The position numbers and the translations under genes are program-made. This document shows, one piece after another, positions 1 to 6,927 of a stretch of 10,495 nt of DNA; position 1 is the stretch's first letter; each line of letters begins with the position of its first letter. Origin of the DNA: CAZUNO01 sp964621445 [NCBI: Candidatus Hadarchaeota archaeon] (lineage in GTDB: Archaea > CAYQAE01 > CAYVLA01); contig CAZUNO010000052.1 in NCBI GenBank assembly GCA_964621445.1, positions 1 through 10,495 on the forward strand, in the 5' to 3' direction. Below the pieces are notes generated by a model. It worked only from the letters and a program-made list of their open reading frames with translations, did no database searches and was not told where the DNA came from.

Positions 1-13
1 CCTAAACGGGGAT

Positions 14-55
14 AAAAAAAGAAAGAAAAAGATGGAGGGGAATCCCCCTCCCATC
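14..55 (-). terminator. Hairpin plus T-tract terminator, minus strand
   Basis: Positions 31-55 form a stem of about ten pairs (GATGG and AGGGG against CCCCT and CCATC, one bulge, short loop). Read on the minus strand it is followed by a T-rich tract (the A-rich run at 14-30 on the plus strand). Oligo-T tracts end transcription in archaea, with or without a hairpin. It would end the cold-shock transcript about 215 bases after that gene's stop codon. No other T-run occurs in between on that strand. Confidence 0.55.
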
Positions 56-270
56 AGTAAATTGTTGTCCAAACCTCAGTACAAGAGATCAGTAAGAATC
101 TTGAGCCTTAAGCCTGTCCCGGCCAAGAGGCCTAACAGGGAATCAAGACGGGCCCGGGAAGTCATTTACTCAGGTTGAGAAAGGAAATCGCACATTCCCA
201 CAAATGGGGGTGTGATCATCCTACCCTCAAGCTATAGCAACGATCCCTGGCCCGGTTCAAATAATTCAGG
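56..270. other. Non-coding region with nested inverted repeats; possible structured RNA or 3' UTR
   Basis: No open frame of useful length is present on either strand. Several pairings are visible. One is a hairpin at 113-139 (CCTGT/ACAGG around GGCC-AAGA-GGCC). The others are four nested stems: CGGGCC 149-154 with GGCCCG 249-254, TTGAG 175-179 with CTCAA 226-230, AGGA 182-185 with TCCT 219-222, and CACATTCCC 191-199 with GGGGGTGTG 206-214. The last has two G-T wobbles that pair only if the plus strand is the RNA. I compared it with tRNA, 5S, SRP RNA and RNase P RNA by their conserved motifs and none fit. It may be a plus-strand RNA or simply the 3' UTR of the cold-shock gene. Confidence 0.35.
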
Positions 271-477
271 TTAAATTTTCTTTACCTTAACTGCTCTTGG
301 GCCTTTTTCAGATTCCTCAGTTTCAAATTCAACTTTATCGCCCTCGTCTATCGGGCTACCGAAGAGTGAGTCTGATTCTATATCGCTTCTATGCACGAAA
401 AGATCCTCGTCTCCCTCATCGGGTGTGATAAATCCAAAGTTCTTTCTATTATCGAAGAACTTCACCGTTCCCTTCAC
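271..477 (-). CDS. Cold-shock domain protein (CspA family)
   Basis: This is a 68-residue single cold-shock domain, a five-stranded OB-fold that binds single-stranded RNA and DNA and acts as an RNA chaperone in the cytoplasm. Near the N terminus it has MKGTVKFFD and then KNFGFI, which matches RNP1 (usual KGFGFI with one change). RNP2 is LFVHRSDI. The C terminus is VKVKKI. Length fits the family (65-70 residues). I chose the GTG at 475-477 because a perfect GGAGGTG lies 6 bases before it and because family members begin at this point. An ATG at 493-495 would add six residues (MLEVKE) but overlaps the ribosome binding site, and the still longer frame would add unrelated sequence. The gene stands alone, and its 3' side is a 215-base non-coding stretch ending in a terminator. 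Confidence 0.93.
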   Translation of the reverse strand: MKGTVKFFDNRKNFGFITPDEGDEDLFVHRSDIESDSLFGSPIDEGDKVEFETEESEKGPRAVKVKKI

Positions 478-483
478 TTCTTT

Positions 484-490
484 CACCTCC
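484..490 (-). promoter_or_regulatory. Ribosome binding site of the cold-shock gene
   Basis: GGAGGTG on the minus strand ends 6 bases before the GTG at 477. It decides the start in favour of GTG over the upstream ATG at 495, which has no such site. Confidence 0.8.
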
Positions 491-633
491 AGCATGCTTT
501 TGTAGAGCCCCCCTTTTAGTGGTTTCCTTTTTTGGGGTGGGTTGTGAGTGCTTTTCATAATGAATATGGTCAAATTCCACCCAATTATGGCATGAAAACT
601 ACAAGTTTGGTCGAAAAGCGTGACATTATTTCG

Positions 634-1049
634 TTAGTTTCTGGTAACCGAAATCCTCGCCATCTCCGAATAGACGAGCGAATTTGCATTGCTAACATCC
701 CCCTCATCAATCTCAGGCGTTTCGAGGTTTATGAAACGTATGGGAAGTCCATTTGCAGAAATGGGATCCACGGAGTCCATGAGTTGAAAATGGAGATGGG
801 GATCTGGCGGGTTTCCCGAATCGGGCCATGGTCAATTATTACACAATTAACGGAGGCGACATGGAAAAATCCAATTTCGGGAAGTAGCGGTTCGATCATT
901 TTTTGAAAATTGTCCAGATACTCCTGCGTATTACTCATCCCGGAAGCTGCAAATTCATTTCCTACCTCAACAACACGCCTTCTAAGGGCCAGCGTGAAGA
1001 CCCATAGGACCAACGGTATTTTGAAGAAGTGGAGAGTGCTGAAAGGGGT
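634..1049 (-). pseudogene. Decayed M23 (LytM-type) metallopeptidase
   Basis: Two minus-strand frames join into a recognisable but broken M23 peptidase. The first, open from 1049 to a stop near 729, begins with a hydrophobic stretch followed by ALRRR (a likely membrane anchor). Later it reads VNCVIIDHG at about 825-848, like the family's GNYVVIDHG. The second frame, usable from about 822, reads DSGNPPDPHLHFQLMD, then GLPIRFINLETPEID, and stops at 634-636. This matches the family's GNSGN..EPHLHFQL..GLPI.F ending. HLHF (787-798) holds the C-terminal zinc-site histidines. Between the two parts the family has roughly 30 residues (YS.YAHL, GD.V..GQ.IG) that are absent here. The HxxxD zinc site is also missing. 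A frameshift plus internal deletions means no active enzyme can be made. M23 enzymes usually cut peptidoglycan peptides, so a copy in an archaeon suggests transfer from bacteria. The C-terminal identification is strong; the N-terminal part is inference. Confidence 0.72.
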
Positions 1050-1065
1050 TCATGTCTTGGAAATA

Positions 1066-1073
1066 CATATAAT
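1066..1073 (+). promoter_or_regulatory. TATA-like box of the DMT transporter gene
   Basis: CATATAAT is centred about 28 bases before the GTG at 1097. An archaeal TATA box places the start of transcription about 25 bases downstream, which falls on or next to that GTG. No Shine-Dalgarno sequence is seen, so the mRNA would be leaderless or nearly so. Confidence 0.45.
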
Positions 1074-1096
1074 ATGCTCCAGGATAGGCGCCCGTT

Positions 1097-2026
1097 GTGT
1101 CCTCTTCGTTTCAGGGCCGAGACAGAAGAACCCTAGGTCTAATAGCGGTTCTGCTCGCCGCGATCATCTGGGCCTGGCCGACGATATTCGTCAGAATGCT
1201 CAGCCGGGATTTCGATATATTCACCCAGAGCTTCTACCGCTACCTCGCTTCCTCCTTGTTCTTCTTCCTGGTTTCCTATCTCTTTGTAAGGGAGGAACTT
1301 GAGAATGCCGCCAGAAATGTGAAATCCCTGGTGGTTCCAGCAATCCTGGTTTCGATTTTCCAGGTTTGCATGGTTACAAGTGTGTACATGACCAATGCTA
1401 GCGTTCCTGGAATCGTCACCAGAATGAATATCCTGTTTATCGTGCTTTTCTCATATATTCTCTTTGAGGAGGAGAGGAGGGTAATCGCCTCCAAATACTT
1501 CTGGATCGCCAATGTGTTCGTCATGGGGGGGATAATTGGGCTGATTCTGGGAGCACCGAACCTAAATTTCGAGTTTAACCTTGGCGTGGTAGTCGCCATT
1601 CTGGCCGCGCTTTTTTGGGGGGCTTACATCGTCAGCCTCAAGCGCATAGTCAGGCATGTTGCAGCTCTAGGAGCATTTCCCTTTATTCAATTGATGGCCG
1701 CTATCATCTTTCTGCCCATCGTGCTGTTTAACGGCGATATCGCAACGGTGACTTCGGTAAGTCTGGGCACCAACGTGCTTCTCATTTCCTCTGGAGTTAT
1801 ATGCGTGGGCCTTGGGAATATCATGAACTATGTAGCCATAGGCCAGCTGGGATCCACGATACCATCCAATTTGCTTACTTTCAAGCCAATCCTAACCGTT
1901 ATTTTTGCCTACTTTGTGTTGGGGGAGGTTCTTACCATGGCCCAGCTCTCCGCTGGCCTCCTCTTCATTTTTGGTTGCTGGATAATGATAAGAAAGGTAA
2001 GTACCAAATACCAAGATGAAGGCTAG
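1097..2026 (+). CDS. EamA/DMT-superfamily transporter
   Basis: This 309-residue membrane protein has about ten hydrophobic helices in two homologous halves, the usual EamA (drug/metabolite transporter) plan and length. Helix 1 holds the family-like WAWPTIFVRM at about 25-34. A second repeat begins near residue 162 (VVVAILAALFWGAYIVSLKR). The second half also shows GNIMNYVAIGQLGSTIPSNLLTFKPILTVIFAYFVLGE-type sequence (about 240-277), with the proline and the final glutamate typical of the family. The tail is short, polar and cytoplasmic. Members export amino acids, nucleosides or other small metabolites; the substrate cannot be read from sequence. The start is a GTG without a ribosome binding site, placed where a leaderless transcript would begin. 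The next in-frame ATG would remove helix 1. It is followed by an oligo-T tract, so it is probably a single-gene unit. Confidence 0.9.
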   Translation: MSSSFQGRDRRTLGLIAVLLAAIIWAWPTIFVRMLSRDFDIFTQSFYRYLASSLFFFLVSYLFVREELENAARNVKSLVVPAILVSIFQVCMVTSVYMTNASVPGIVTRMNILFIVLFSYILFEEERRVIASKYFWIANVFVMGGIIGLILGAPNLNFEFNLGVVVAILAALFWGAYIVSLKRIVRHVAALGAFPFIQLMAAIIFLPIVLFNGDIATVTSVSLGTNVLLISSGVICVGLGNIMNYVAIGQLGSTIPSNLLTFKPILTVIFAYFVLGEVLTMAQLSAGLLFIFGCWIMIRKVSTKYQDEG

Positions 2027-2048
2027 GTTATAGGATTATTGGTTATGC

Positions 2049-2066
2049 TTTTGGGTTTTCTTTTTT
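2049..2066 (+). terminator. Oligo-T terminator after the DMT gene
   Basis: Runs of four, four and six T's (interrupted by GGG and C) lie 22-40 bases past the stop codon at 2026. No hairpin is seen. Such T-rich tracts are sufficient for termination in archaea. Confidence 0.45.
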
Positions 2067-2148
2067 AGTAACTTCGGCTTTTTCTACCACTAGAAAGGAT
2101 TCCTTCATCCCACAAAATAGGATGGCCCTGGCCCCTTTCTGAAAGGCT

Positions 2149-2961
2149 ATGGAAGATGATGACATGACGATCATAACTAAGACCGAGGAACTCTCAAAAT
2201 TCTATGGTAAGGACAACTCCATCAAGGCTGTTGATGGCCTAAATATGGAGGTATATGAAGGAGAGACCTTTGGCCTTCTAGGTCCTAATGGTGCAGGAAA
2301 GACAACTACCGTACGTCTTCTAAACTGCATAATCAAGCCCACCAGAGGAACCGCCAAGGTCGCTGGTTACGACATATTGAAGGAACCCGACGATGTCAAG
2401 AGGACAACGGGCCTACTGGCCGAATCACCGGGACTATATGAAAAGCTAAGTGCATATGAATTCCTGGAGTTCATGGCCGCCCTCTATGATGTTCCCGGTG
2501 AGATCGTTCCTGAAAGAATAGAAAATCTATTGCAGCTTTTCGGGCTCCAGGAAAGAAGAGATCATCTGCTGGAGGGATATAGCCGGGGCATGAAGCAGAA
2601 GGTACTTCTAGCAGCAGCCCTTGTACACGACCCCCCTATGCTGTTTCTCGACGAACCTACATCCACTCTCGACCCCCGGGCCGCTCTCATGGTCAAGGAC
2701 CTGATTAAGGAGCTGGCCGACCGCGCGGGCAAAACCATATTCATATGTAGCCATATGCTCCCGGTTGTCCAGGAATTGTGCGATCGAATAGGCATAATCG
2801 ACCAGGGACAACTGGTGGCGGTGGGTACGGTAGAGGAGATACTTTCCAAAACCGGTAAGGACACCCTCGAGGATGCGTTCATAGACATAACAGGAGGAAT
2901 CCAGGAGAAGGAGCTCCTGGCCTGGAGGGAGAGAAAAGATGAGGGCGCCAAAGTGGATTAA
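2149..2961 (+). CDS. ABC exporter ATP-binding subunit (ABC-2/NatA type)
   Basis: This 270-residue soluble nucleotide-binding subunit powers the permease encoded next to it. Motifs occur in order: Walker A GPNGAGKTT (45-53), Q-loop region with AESPGLYEKL (91-100; glutamate in place of the usual glutamine, common in this subfamily), a degenerate signature YSRGMKQK (144-151), Walker B MLFLDEP (164-170), D-loop TLDP (173-176) and switch histidine in ICSHML (H202). The NatA/CcmA-like pattern indicates an ABC-2 exporter. The tail is a charged helix. The ATG at 2149 has only AAAGG two bases upstream. An ATG at 2164 (MTIITKTEEL) is also possible, so the first five residues are uncertain. The gene overlaps the permease gene by 23 bases, so the two are co-translated. 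Substrate unknown. Confidence 0.95.
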   Translation: MEDDDMTIITKTEELSKFYGKDNSIKAVDGLNMEVYEGETFGLLGPNGAGKTTTVRLLNCIIKPTRGTAKVAGYDILKEPDDVKRTTGLLAESPGLYEKLSAYEFLEFMAALYDVPGEIVPERIENLLQLFGLQERRDHLLEGYSRGMKQKVLLAAALVHDPPMLFLDEPTSTLDPRAALMVKDLIKELADRAGKTIFICSHMLPVVQELCDRIGIIDQGQLVAVGTVEEILSKTGKDTLEDAFIDITGGIQEKELLAWRERKDEGAKVD

Positions 2962-4495
2962 GGTGGCTAGAAATCAATACAGACTGGCCACAAATGGCAT
3001 TCGCTGGCTTAAACCATATCTCCCCTTTCTTATCGTGGCCCTTCTGGCTCTGTATATATTCTATGCCGCGCCAGCCATGGTTGATCTGGTATTCGATGAT
3101 GCAATGATGTTCCTGCTATCGCAGGGTGCCGTGGTCAGCATTGAGATCGTGCTTTTTATCGCGTTTGTGTGGTTCCTTTTCTTTCCAATCAGCCTGTCCC
3201 TCAGGGAGATGCAAGCTTCCCACCTGGAAATTCTACTTTCAGCTCCCGTCAAACCTTCCGATCTGATGTTAGGGGAGTTCCTCGGGGTAATGCCTTTCTA
3301 TTCCATAATCATTGTACTGCTTACGGGATTCTTCACCGCTCTACTTCAACCTATCGGAACAAGCGTCCTTCAAAATATTCTAGTGGTCCTCGTATTTATC
3401 CTAACCTTATTATCAGCCCTATGGATTGGCACCGTAATAGGGGGTCTTCTCCGTGCCCAACTCGGCGGCTCTGAAAGGGGGCGGGATATTGGAAAGGCCA
3501 TAGGTTTCCTAATAGCACTACCCGTGGTTGGTATAATGTACGCCGTTATGGGCGCATTTGAGGAAACCATCACCAATCCCGGCGCAAATGTCCCAATATC
3601 CAAAATCTTGGACATATTTCCAAGCTCCTGGGGTACTTCACTAGTGGTGGAATTTGCCAGAAACCCGGGAACCATGGAACCCCTATGGAGAGAAACGGTA
3701 ACTGGTTTGGGTGGACTTTTCATTTTCTTTACGGGAAGCATGTTGATTGGATTCATGGTGGCTGAGCGTGCATACAACCTGGAAACGGGGGGTTTCTCGA
3801 TGGCCACCGCCGGGCAAGATGGCATTCTCTATGGAACAGTAGGGTCAATAACGGGAGGGGGTTCATTCTCGAAGGTCGTTGTATCCTTTATGAAGGACTA
3901 CGGTCGTAGGATGCAGAACATATCCAGGATTGGCTACGTCGCAGGGCTGCTATTGCTCATAAACATCTTTCTAGTAAGGCCTGAGGAGGCTTTTCAATCA
4001 CTGGTAATGGCCCAGGCTCTTTTCGGACTTCTGGCAGTATTCGTGGTTGGGGAGGTTACCATTCGTGGTAAGCCGACTCTTTTCATATACAAGATGGCAC
4101 CCCGAGGTATTTCTAGGTTGATTAAGGCCCGGTTGATACACGGTTGGTTGGTCACCGTATCGTTGTCCATTGCCCTGGTGGCCATTCAGCTATCCTTCAT
4201 CCCCGGCATTAATCCCCCCTCCTTTCTAGGATTTATGGGATTCACGGGAGGCATCGCCGCTGCCCTGGTGGTTGTCTCTCTGGGATGTTTCCTTTTGTTG
4301 CCAGCCTTCTCCGATAAGAGCGGGCAATTTTTTATGGTAACCTTAGGGGTCACCATGCTCTCAGTTATGAGCTTCATCATGTTTGTGGTTGCTTTTAGCG
4401 AGTACTGGGCAATGCTATTACAGCTCGGCTCGCTTTGGTCTCTTGGGGGCATATTGCTCATGCTTGGAATTATCAGACTTCGCAGAATCGAATAG
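2939..4495 (+). CDS. ABC-2 type permease, about 12 membrane helices
   Basis: This 518-residue integral membrane protein has about twelve hydrophobic segments (near residues 26-48, 64-86, 116-138, 145-171, 187-207, 255-275, 331-346, 355-373, 400-420, 428-457, 464-487 and 492-512). After helix 2 comes LREMQASHLEILLSAPVKPSDLMLGEF (split: LREMQASHLE, then ILLSAPVKPSDLMLGEF, about 88-114). This amphipathic LLSAPV..xxLmLGK-like element is typical of ABC-2 permeases and contacts the ATPase. The protein is roughly twice the length of a simple ABC-2 permease half, so one chain may form the whole pore. Start ATG at 2939 lies inside the end of the ATPase gene. GGAGG at 2924-2928 sits 10 bases before it, giving translational coupling. 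No accessory lipoprotein or regulator is nearby, so the substrate (drug, lipid, peptide or polysaccharide) stays open. Confidence 0.88.
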   Translation: MRAPKWIKVARNQYRLATNGIRWLKPYLPFLIVALLALYIFYAAPAMVDLVFDDAMMFLLSQGAVVSIEIVLFIAFVWFLFFPISLSLREMQASHLEILLSAPVKPSDLMLGEFLGVMPFYSIIIVLLTGFFTALLQPIGTSVLQNILVVLVFILTLLSALWIGTVIGGLLRAQLGGSERGRDIGKAIGFLIALPVVGIMYAVMGAFEETITNPGANVPISKILDIFPSSWGTSLVVEFARNPGTMEPLWRETVTGLGGLFIFFTGSMLIGFMVAERAYNLETGGFSMATAGQDGILYGTVGSITGGGSFSKVVVSFMKDYGRRMQNISRIGYVAGLLLLINIFLVRPEEAFQSLVMAQALFGLLAVFVVGEVTIRGKPTLFIYKMAPRGISRLIKARLIHGWLVTVSLSIALVAIQLSFIPGINPPSFLGFMGFTGGIAAALVVVSLGCFLLLPAFSDKSGQFFMVTLGVTMLSVMSFIMFVVAFSEYWAMLLQLGSLWSLGGILLMLGIIRLRRIE

Positions 4496-4508
4496 CCAGC
4501 TATAGATA

Positions 4509-4528
4509 ATGACTGAAGGATCAGTCAT
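4509..4528. repeat. Perfect 8-base inverted repeat
   Basis: ATGACTGA and TCAGTCAT flank AGGA without a mismatch, 13 bases past the permease stop. It may be an operator for the downstream gene or a 3' hairpin of the ABC transcript. No T-tract follows, so it is not a classical terminator. Confidence 0.5.
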
Positions 4529-4561
4529 CATTGACTTCGCGATAGATTACAAATCCATGAC

Positions 4562-4573
4562 AAAAGATTTAAG
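4562..4573 (+). promoter_or_regulatory. Candidate BRE/TATA box before the cis-prenyltransferase
   Basis: AAAAGATTTAAG resembles an archaeal BRE plus TATA element. It would start transcription near 4595, giving a leader of about 20-30 bases before the proposed start region. The match is weak. Confidence 0.25.
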
Positions 4574-4614
4574 GTCACTCACGGCCTCGAACCACCATAA
4601 GCGGGGAATAAAAA

Positions 4615-5409
4615 CTGCTTCATATCATTGCCCGCACCCTCAAGAGCTTTATTCTGAACCCTTTCTACAGGTTCTATCAATGGAGGCTTGAAAATGCGGT
4701 CAAGAACGGTGACCCACCACACCATATAGGGTTAATACTGGACGGTAATAGAAGGTTCGGTCAGTCCCTAGGCCTATCCAGTTTTGAGGCCCATGAGAGC
4801 GGTGCCCGGAAGCTAGAGGAGGTACTCGAATGGTGTTGGAAACTGGGAGTCAAGATCGTCACCGTATATGCTTTCTCTGCCGAAAACTTCCAGCGCCCGC
4901 CGGATGAAGTTGAGGAACTCATGGAGATGTTCGAAAAGCGATTCCGTGAAGTGGCGAAGGAGGAAAGGGTACACGAGTATGGTATAAGGATAAGGGCCAT
5001 AGGCAAGACCGAAGTGCTGCCCGAGAAAGTTAGAAAAGCCATCTCTCTGGCAGAGGAATCCACGAAGGACTATTCAAAATATCAGTTAAACATAGCCGTG
5101 GGATACGGAGGCAGACTCGAGATAGCTGAGGCATGCAAGAAAATAGCACAGAAGGCAAGTAACGGTTCTATAGACCCCGGGGATATAGATGATCAGATGG
5201 TGAGGGCCCACCTATATACCAACGGGATACCAGATCCGGATCTGATCGTGAGGACATCGGGGGAGGAAAGATTAAGCGGATTTCTTTTATGGCAATCCGC
5301 ATATAGCGAACTCTATTTCTGCGAGTCGTACTGGCCAGAATTCAGGGAGATAGATCTTCTGAGGGCCATCCGTACCTTCCAGCACAGAGAAAGACGTTTC
5401 GGGAGCTAG
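4615..5409 (+). CDS. uppS: Cis-prenyltransferase (undecaprenyl-diphosphate synthase family), start codon unresolved
   Basis: The enzyme adds isopentenyl diphosphate units in cis to an allylic primer, making the long polyprenyl diphosphate used as sugar carrier in archaeal N-glycosylation. It is peripheral to the membrane. Motifs in order: HIGLILDGNRRFG near 4732-4767 (catalytic aspartate and phosphate-binding NRR), SAENFQRP at about 4876-4899, RTSGEERLSGF at about 5251-5283, and LLWQSAYSELYF followed by WPEF to 5343. The frame is open from a TAA at 4609-4611, yet contains no ATG, GTG or TTG until 4921, which lies after the catalytic motif. Archaeal homologues begin about 25-35 residues before HIG, so the start should be near CTG 4615 or ATT 4627 (IARTLKSFILNPFYRFYQ follows). 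Taking CTG gives 264 residues, a normal length. A small indel upstream is the alternative. Its stop overlaps that of the convergent MEMO gene. Confidence 0.85.
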   Translation: MLHIIARTLKSFILNPFYRFYQWRLENAVKNGDPPHHIGLILDGNRRFGQSLGLSSFEAHESGARKLEEVLEWCWKLGVKIVTVYAFSAENFQRPPDEVEELMEMFEKRFREVAKEERVHEYGIRIRAIGKTEVLPEKVRKAISLAEESTKDYSKYQLNIAVGYGGRLEIAEACKKIAQKASNGSIDPGDIDDQMVRAHLYTNGIPDPDLIVRTSGEERLSGFLLWQSAYSELYFCESYWPEFREIDLLRAIRTFQHRERRFGS

Positions 5410-6254
5410 TCCCTCTCGAATGCGAGTGCCCCGTAACCCACAACCTCATTCATGGGCATCACATCCCCAGAAGTTGCATATTTGATAAGCTCGCCCCTTT
5501 TAGCACCCAGGCGGGACGTGGATTCTATCGCGGTCATGACAGGTCCGTATCCACACATGCTGATGCCCTTGTCCTGAATCAAGCGGTATAAACCCCTGGC
5601 ATCCATGTCCACTATCCTGTCGATGGCCTCCCGATCCTGTTCCTCAGCCACCTCTGCTCGTACGTAGTGGGAGAAATCCGTCGAGGCTATTATGACCGCA
5701 TTTGAAGATGTGGCCTTAATGGCCTCCACTATATCTTCAGCGACCTCAATGGAGGTATCGGCATCCTGAATCATCATGCTGATGGGAGCAAACTTGATCT
5801 CTCCATATAGATACTGGAGGAAGGGTAACTGGACCTCAATTGAGTGTTCGTATTGGTGGGCTCTACCGTCGATGTCTATTATCTCCGTAACACTCGTTAT
5901 TGCGCCAGTAAGGTCCTCATCTATCTTGGCCGCGCCCAAAGGGGTCTTCCAGGCTCCCTTTGAGTAAAGGGCCACGCCAGAACCAGAACCCTGATGATTG
6001 GGACCCAGGATAACAAACGTATCGGGTTTTCTGTCCCCATAGAGTGCGGAGTAGCTGTGGGCTGCCACCATGCCCGAATATGAATAACCTGCATGAGGAA
6101 CCACGATACCTAAAATATCCCCAACATCGCCTGGAGTCTCAGGTACCTCGCCCGGCCCCAAGCCGTGGACAAAGGACTCCTCTATTTGCTTGCGAAGCGA
6201 ATCCTTACCGCCCGCATAGAACTGTCCAGCCACTCTAGGTGTTCTCACTGACAA
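5406..6254 (-). CDS. MEMO-family protein (AmmeMemoRadiSam system protein B)
   Basis: This 282-residue cytoplasmic protein is related to class III extradiol dioxygenases and human MEMO1. Most archaea carry it, often alongside an AMMECR1 protein and a radical-SAM protein; its reaction is not settled. The N terminus [15 protein letters not shown] is typical. Metal-site residues of the family are present: H54 in [11 protein letters not shown]87 in LGPNHQG, H196 in STDFSHY, and C234 in [17 protein letters not shown] (136-146) is also conserved. I chose TTG at 6252-6254 because GAGGGGG at 6261-6267 lies 6 bases before it and because homologues begin there. A GTG two codons later is possible, while the ATG at 6317 would add 21 residues that are only the rpsB sequence read out of frame. 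The gene overlaps the end of rpsB by 20 bases, so the two form an operon. Its stop shares CTAG with the uppS stop. Confidence 0.92.
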   Translation of the reverse strand: MSVRTPRVAGQFYAGGKDSLRKQIEESFVHGLGPGEVPETPGDVGDILGIVVPHAGYSYSGMVAAHSYSALYGDRKPDTFVILGPNHQGSGSGVALYSKGAWKTPLGAAKIDEDLTGAITSVTEIIDIDGRAHQYEHSIEVQLPFLQYLYGEIKFAPISMMIQDADTSIEVAEDIVEAIKATSSNAVIIASTDFSHYVRAEVAEEQDREAIDRIVDMDARGLYRLIQDKGISMCGYGPVMTAIESTSRLGAKRGELIKYATSGDVMPMNEVVGYGALAFERD

Positions 6255-6927
6255 GGCTTTCCCCCTCAAATGATTCTGTGGCGTATCCAAATTGCTCCCG
6301 GTCCTGAATTCTTCCACGTGCGAGAAGAACTTCCCTTGCCAAGAGCCAGTAAACCGTGGAAAGCGCCTTTTTACCCTTGTTATTTGTTGGGATTACCAAG
6401 TCAACATTGGACGTCTGATTATCGCTATCGCAGAGAGCTATGACCGGGATACCCGCTTCTCGCGTTTCGGTTATTGCTTGGGAGTCGGCTCTGGGATCTG
6501 TTGCTATGAGCAACCCCATCTCTATGAACTCATCGAGATTCGGATTTGTCAGGGTCCCCGGGGTGAATCTACCAGGTTTAGCCTTGATGCCGGTAACTTC
6601 AGCAAAACGGCTTATCGGCCTCTTTCCGTACTGCCTTGCGGATACGATAAGAACCCTTTCCGGGGGAAAATTAGCTATGAAAGGCCCCGCAACGCGAATC
6701 TTCTCATCCGTCTTCTGGACATCCATTACATACAGGCCATCGGTTCTCGCGCGATAGATATACTCCTCCATATCTCGGTTCTTCTGTTGCGTGCCTATGT
6801 GAACCCCTGATGCCAGATATTCATCCATGGATATGAGCAATTCCTCGTCCGGTGCCTGCTGTTGCTCGGTCACATCTACATCGGTCGCCACTGACGTTCC
6901 TTCAACTTCACCTTTTTCCTCAGACAT
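6235..6927 (-). CDS. rpsB: 30S ribosomal protein S2, archaeal type
   Basis: This 230-residue protein of the small ribosomal subunit (uS2) sits at the platform/neck of the 30S. The archaeal/eukaryal signature is clear: [11 protein letters not shown] (39-49), [15 protein letters not shown] (56-70), [10 protein letters not shown] (95-104), [11 protein letters not shown] (119-129), TDPRADSQA (143-151), PVIALCD (161-167), [12 protein letters not shown] (178-189) and YWLLARE (193-199). An acidic, glutamine-rich extension of about 30 residues precedes the domain, and a short acidic tail follows it. The ATG at 6925-6927 has GGTGA four bases upstream (6932-6936). MEMO follows with a 20-base overlap. 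In many archaea this gene lies in a cluster with rpoN, rpoK, enolase and mevalonate-pathway genes; here only MEMO follows and the upstream neighbour is divergent. Confidence 0.97.
   Translation of the reverse strand: MSEEKGEVEGTSVATDVDVTEQQQAPDEELLISMDEYLASGVHIGTQQKNRDMEEYIYRARTDGLYVMDVQKTDEKIRVAGPFIANFPPERVLIVSARQYGKRPISRFAEVTGIKAKPGRFTPGTLTNPNLDEFIEMGLLIATDPRADSQAITETREAGIPVIALCDSDNQTSNVDLVIPTNNKGKKALSTVYWLLAREVLLARGRIQDREQFGYATESFEGESLVSENT

Noticed and set aside
61-270. tRNA, 5S, SRP or RNase P RNA gene
   Set aside because: GGTTCAAAT near 253-262 looks like a T-loop but the flanks do not pair. No SRP domain IV or RNase P core motif was found on either strand.
532-906. Plus-strand open frame of 124 codons
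   Set aside because: It lies opposite the cold-shock upstream region and the M23 relic, shows no family motif and has no ribosome binding site.
729-1013. A stand-alone 94-residue minus-strand protein
   Set aside because: It is the N-terminal part of the broken M23 peptidase. It runs out of frame after VIIDHG while the true continuation (DSGN, HLHF) lies in another frame.
910-1302. Plus-strand open frame of 130 codons
   Set aside because: It overlaps the start of the DMT transporter in another frame and has no recognisable motif.
4509-4691. Plus-strand 60-codon frame between the permease and uppS
   Set aside because: It starts inside the inverted repeat, has no family motif and overlaps the uppS N terminus. 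I considered it as a frameshifted uppS start but saw no homology.
4921-5409. uppS starting at the ATG at 4921
   Set aside because: This would drop DGNRR and SAENFQRP, both essential and plainly encoded upstream in the same frame.
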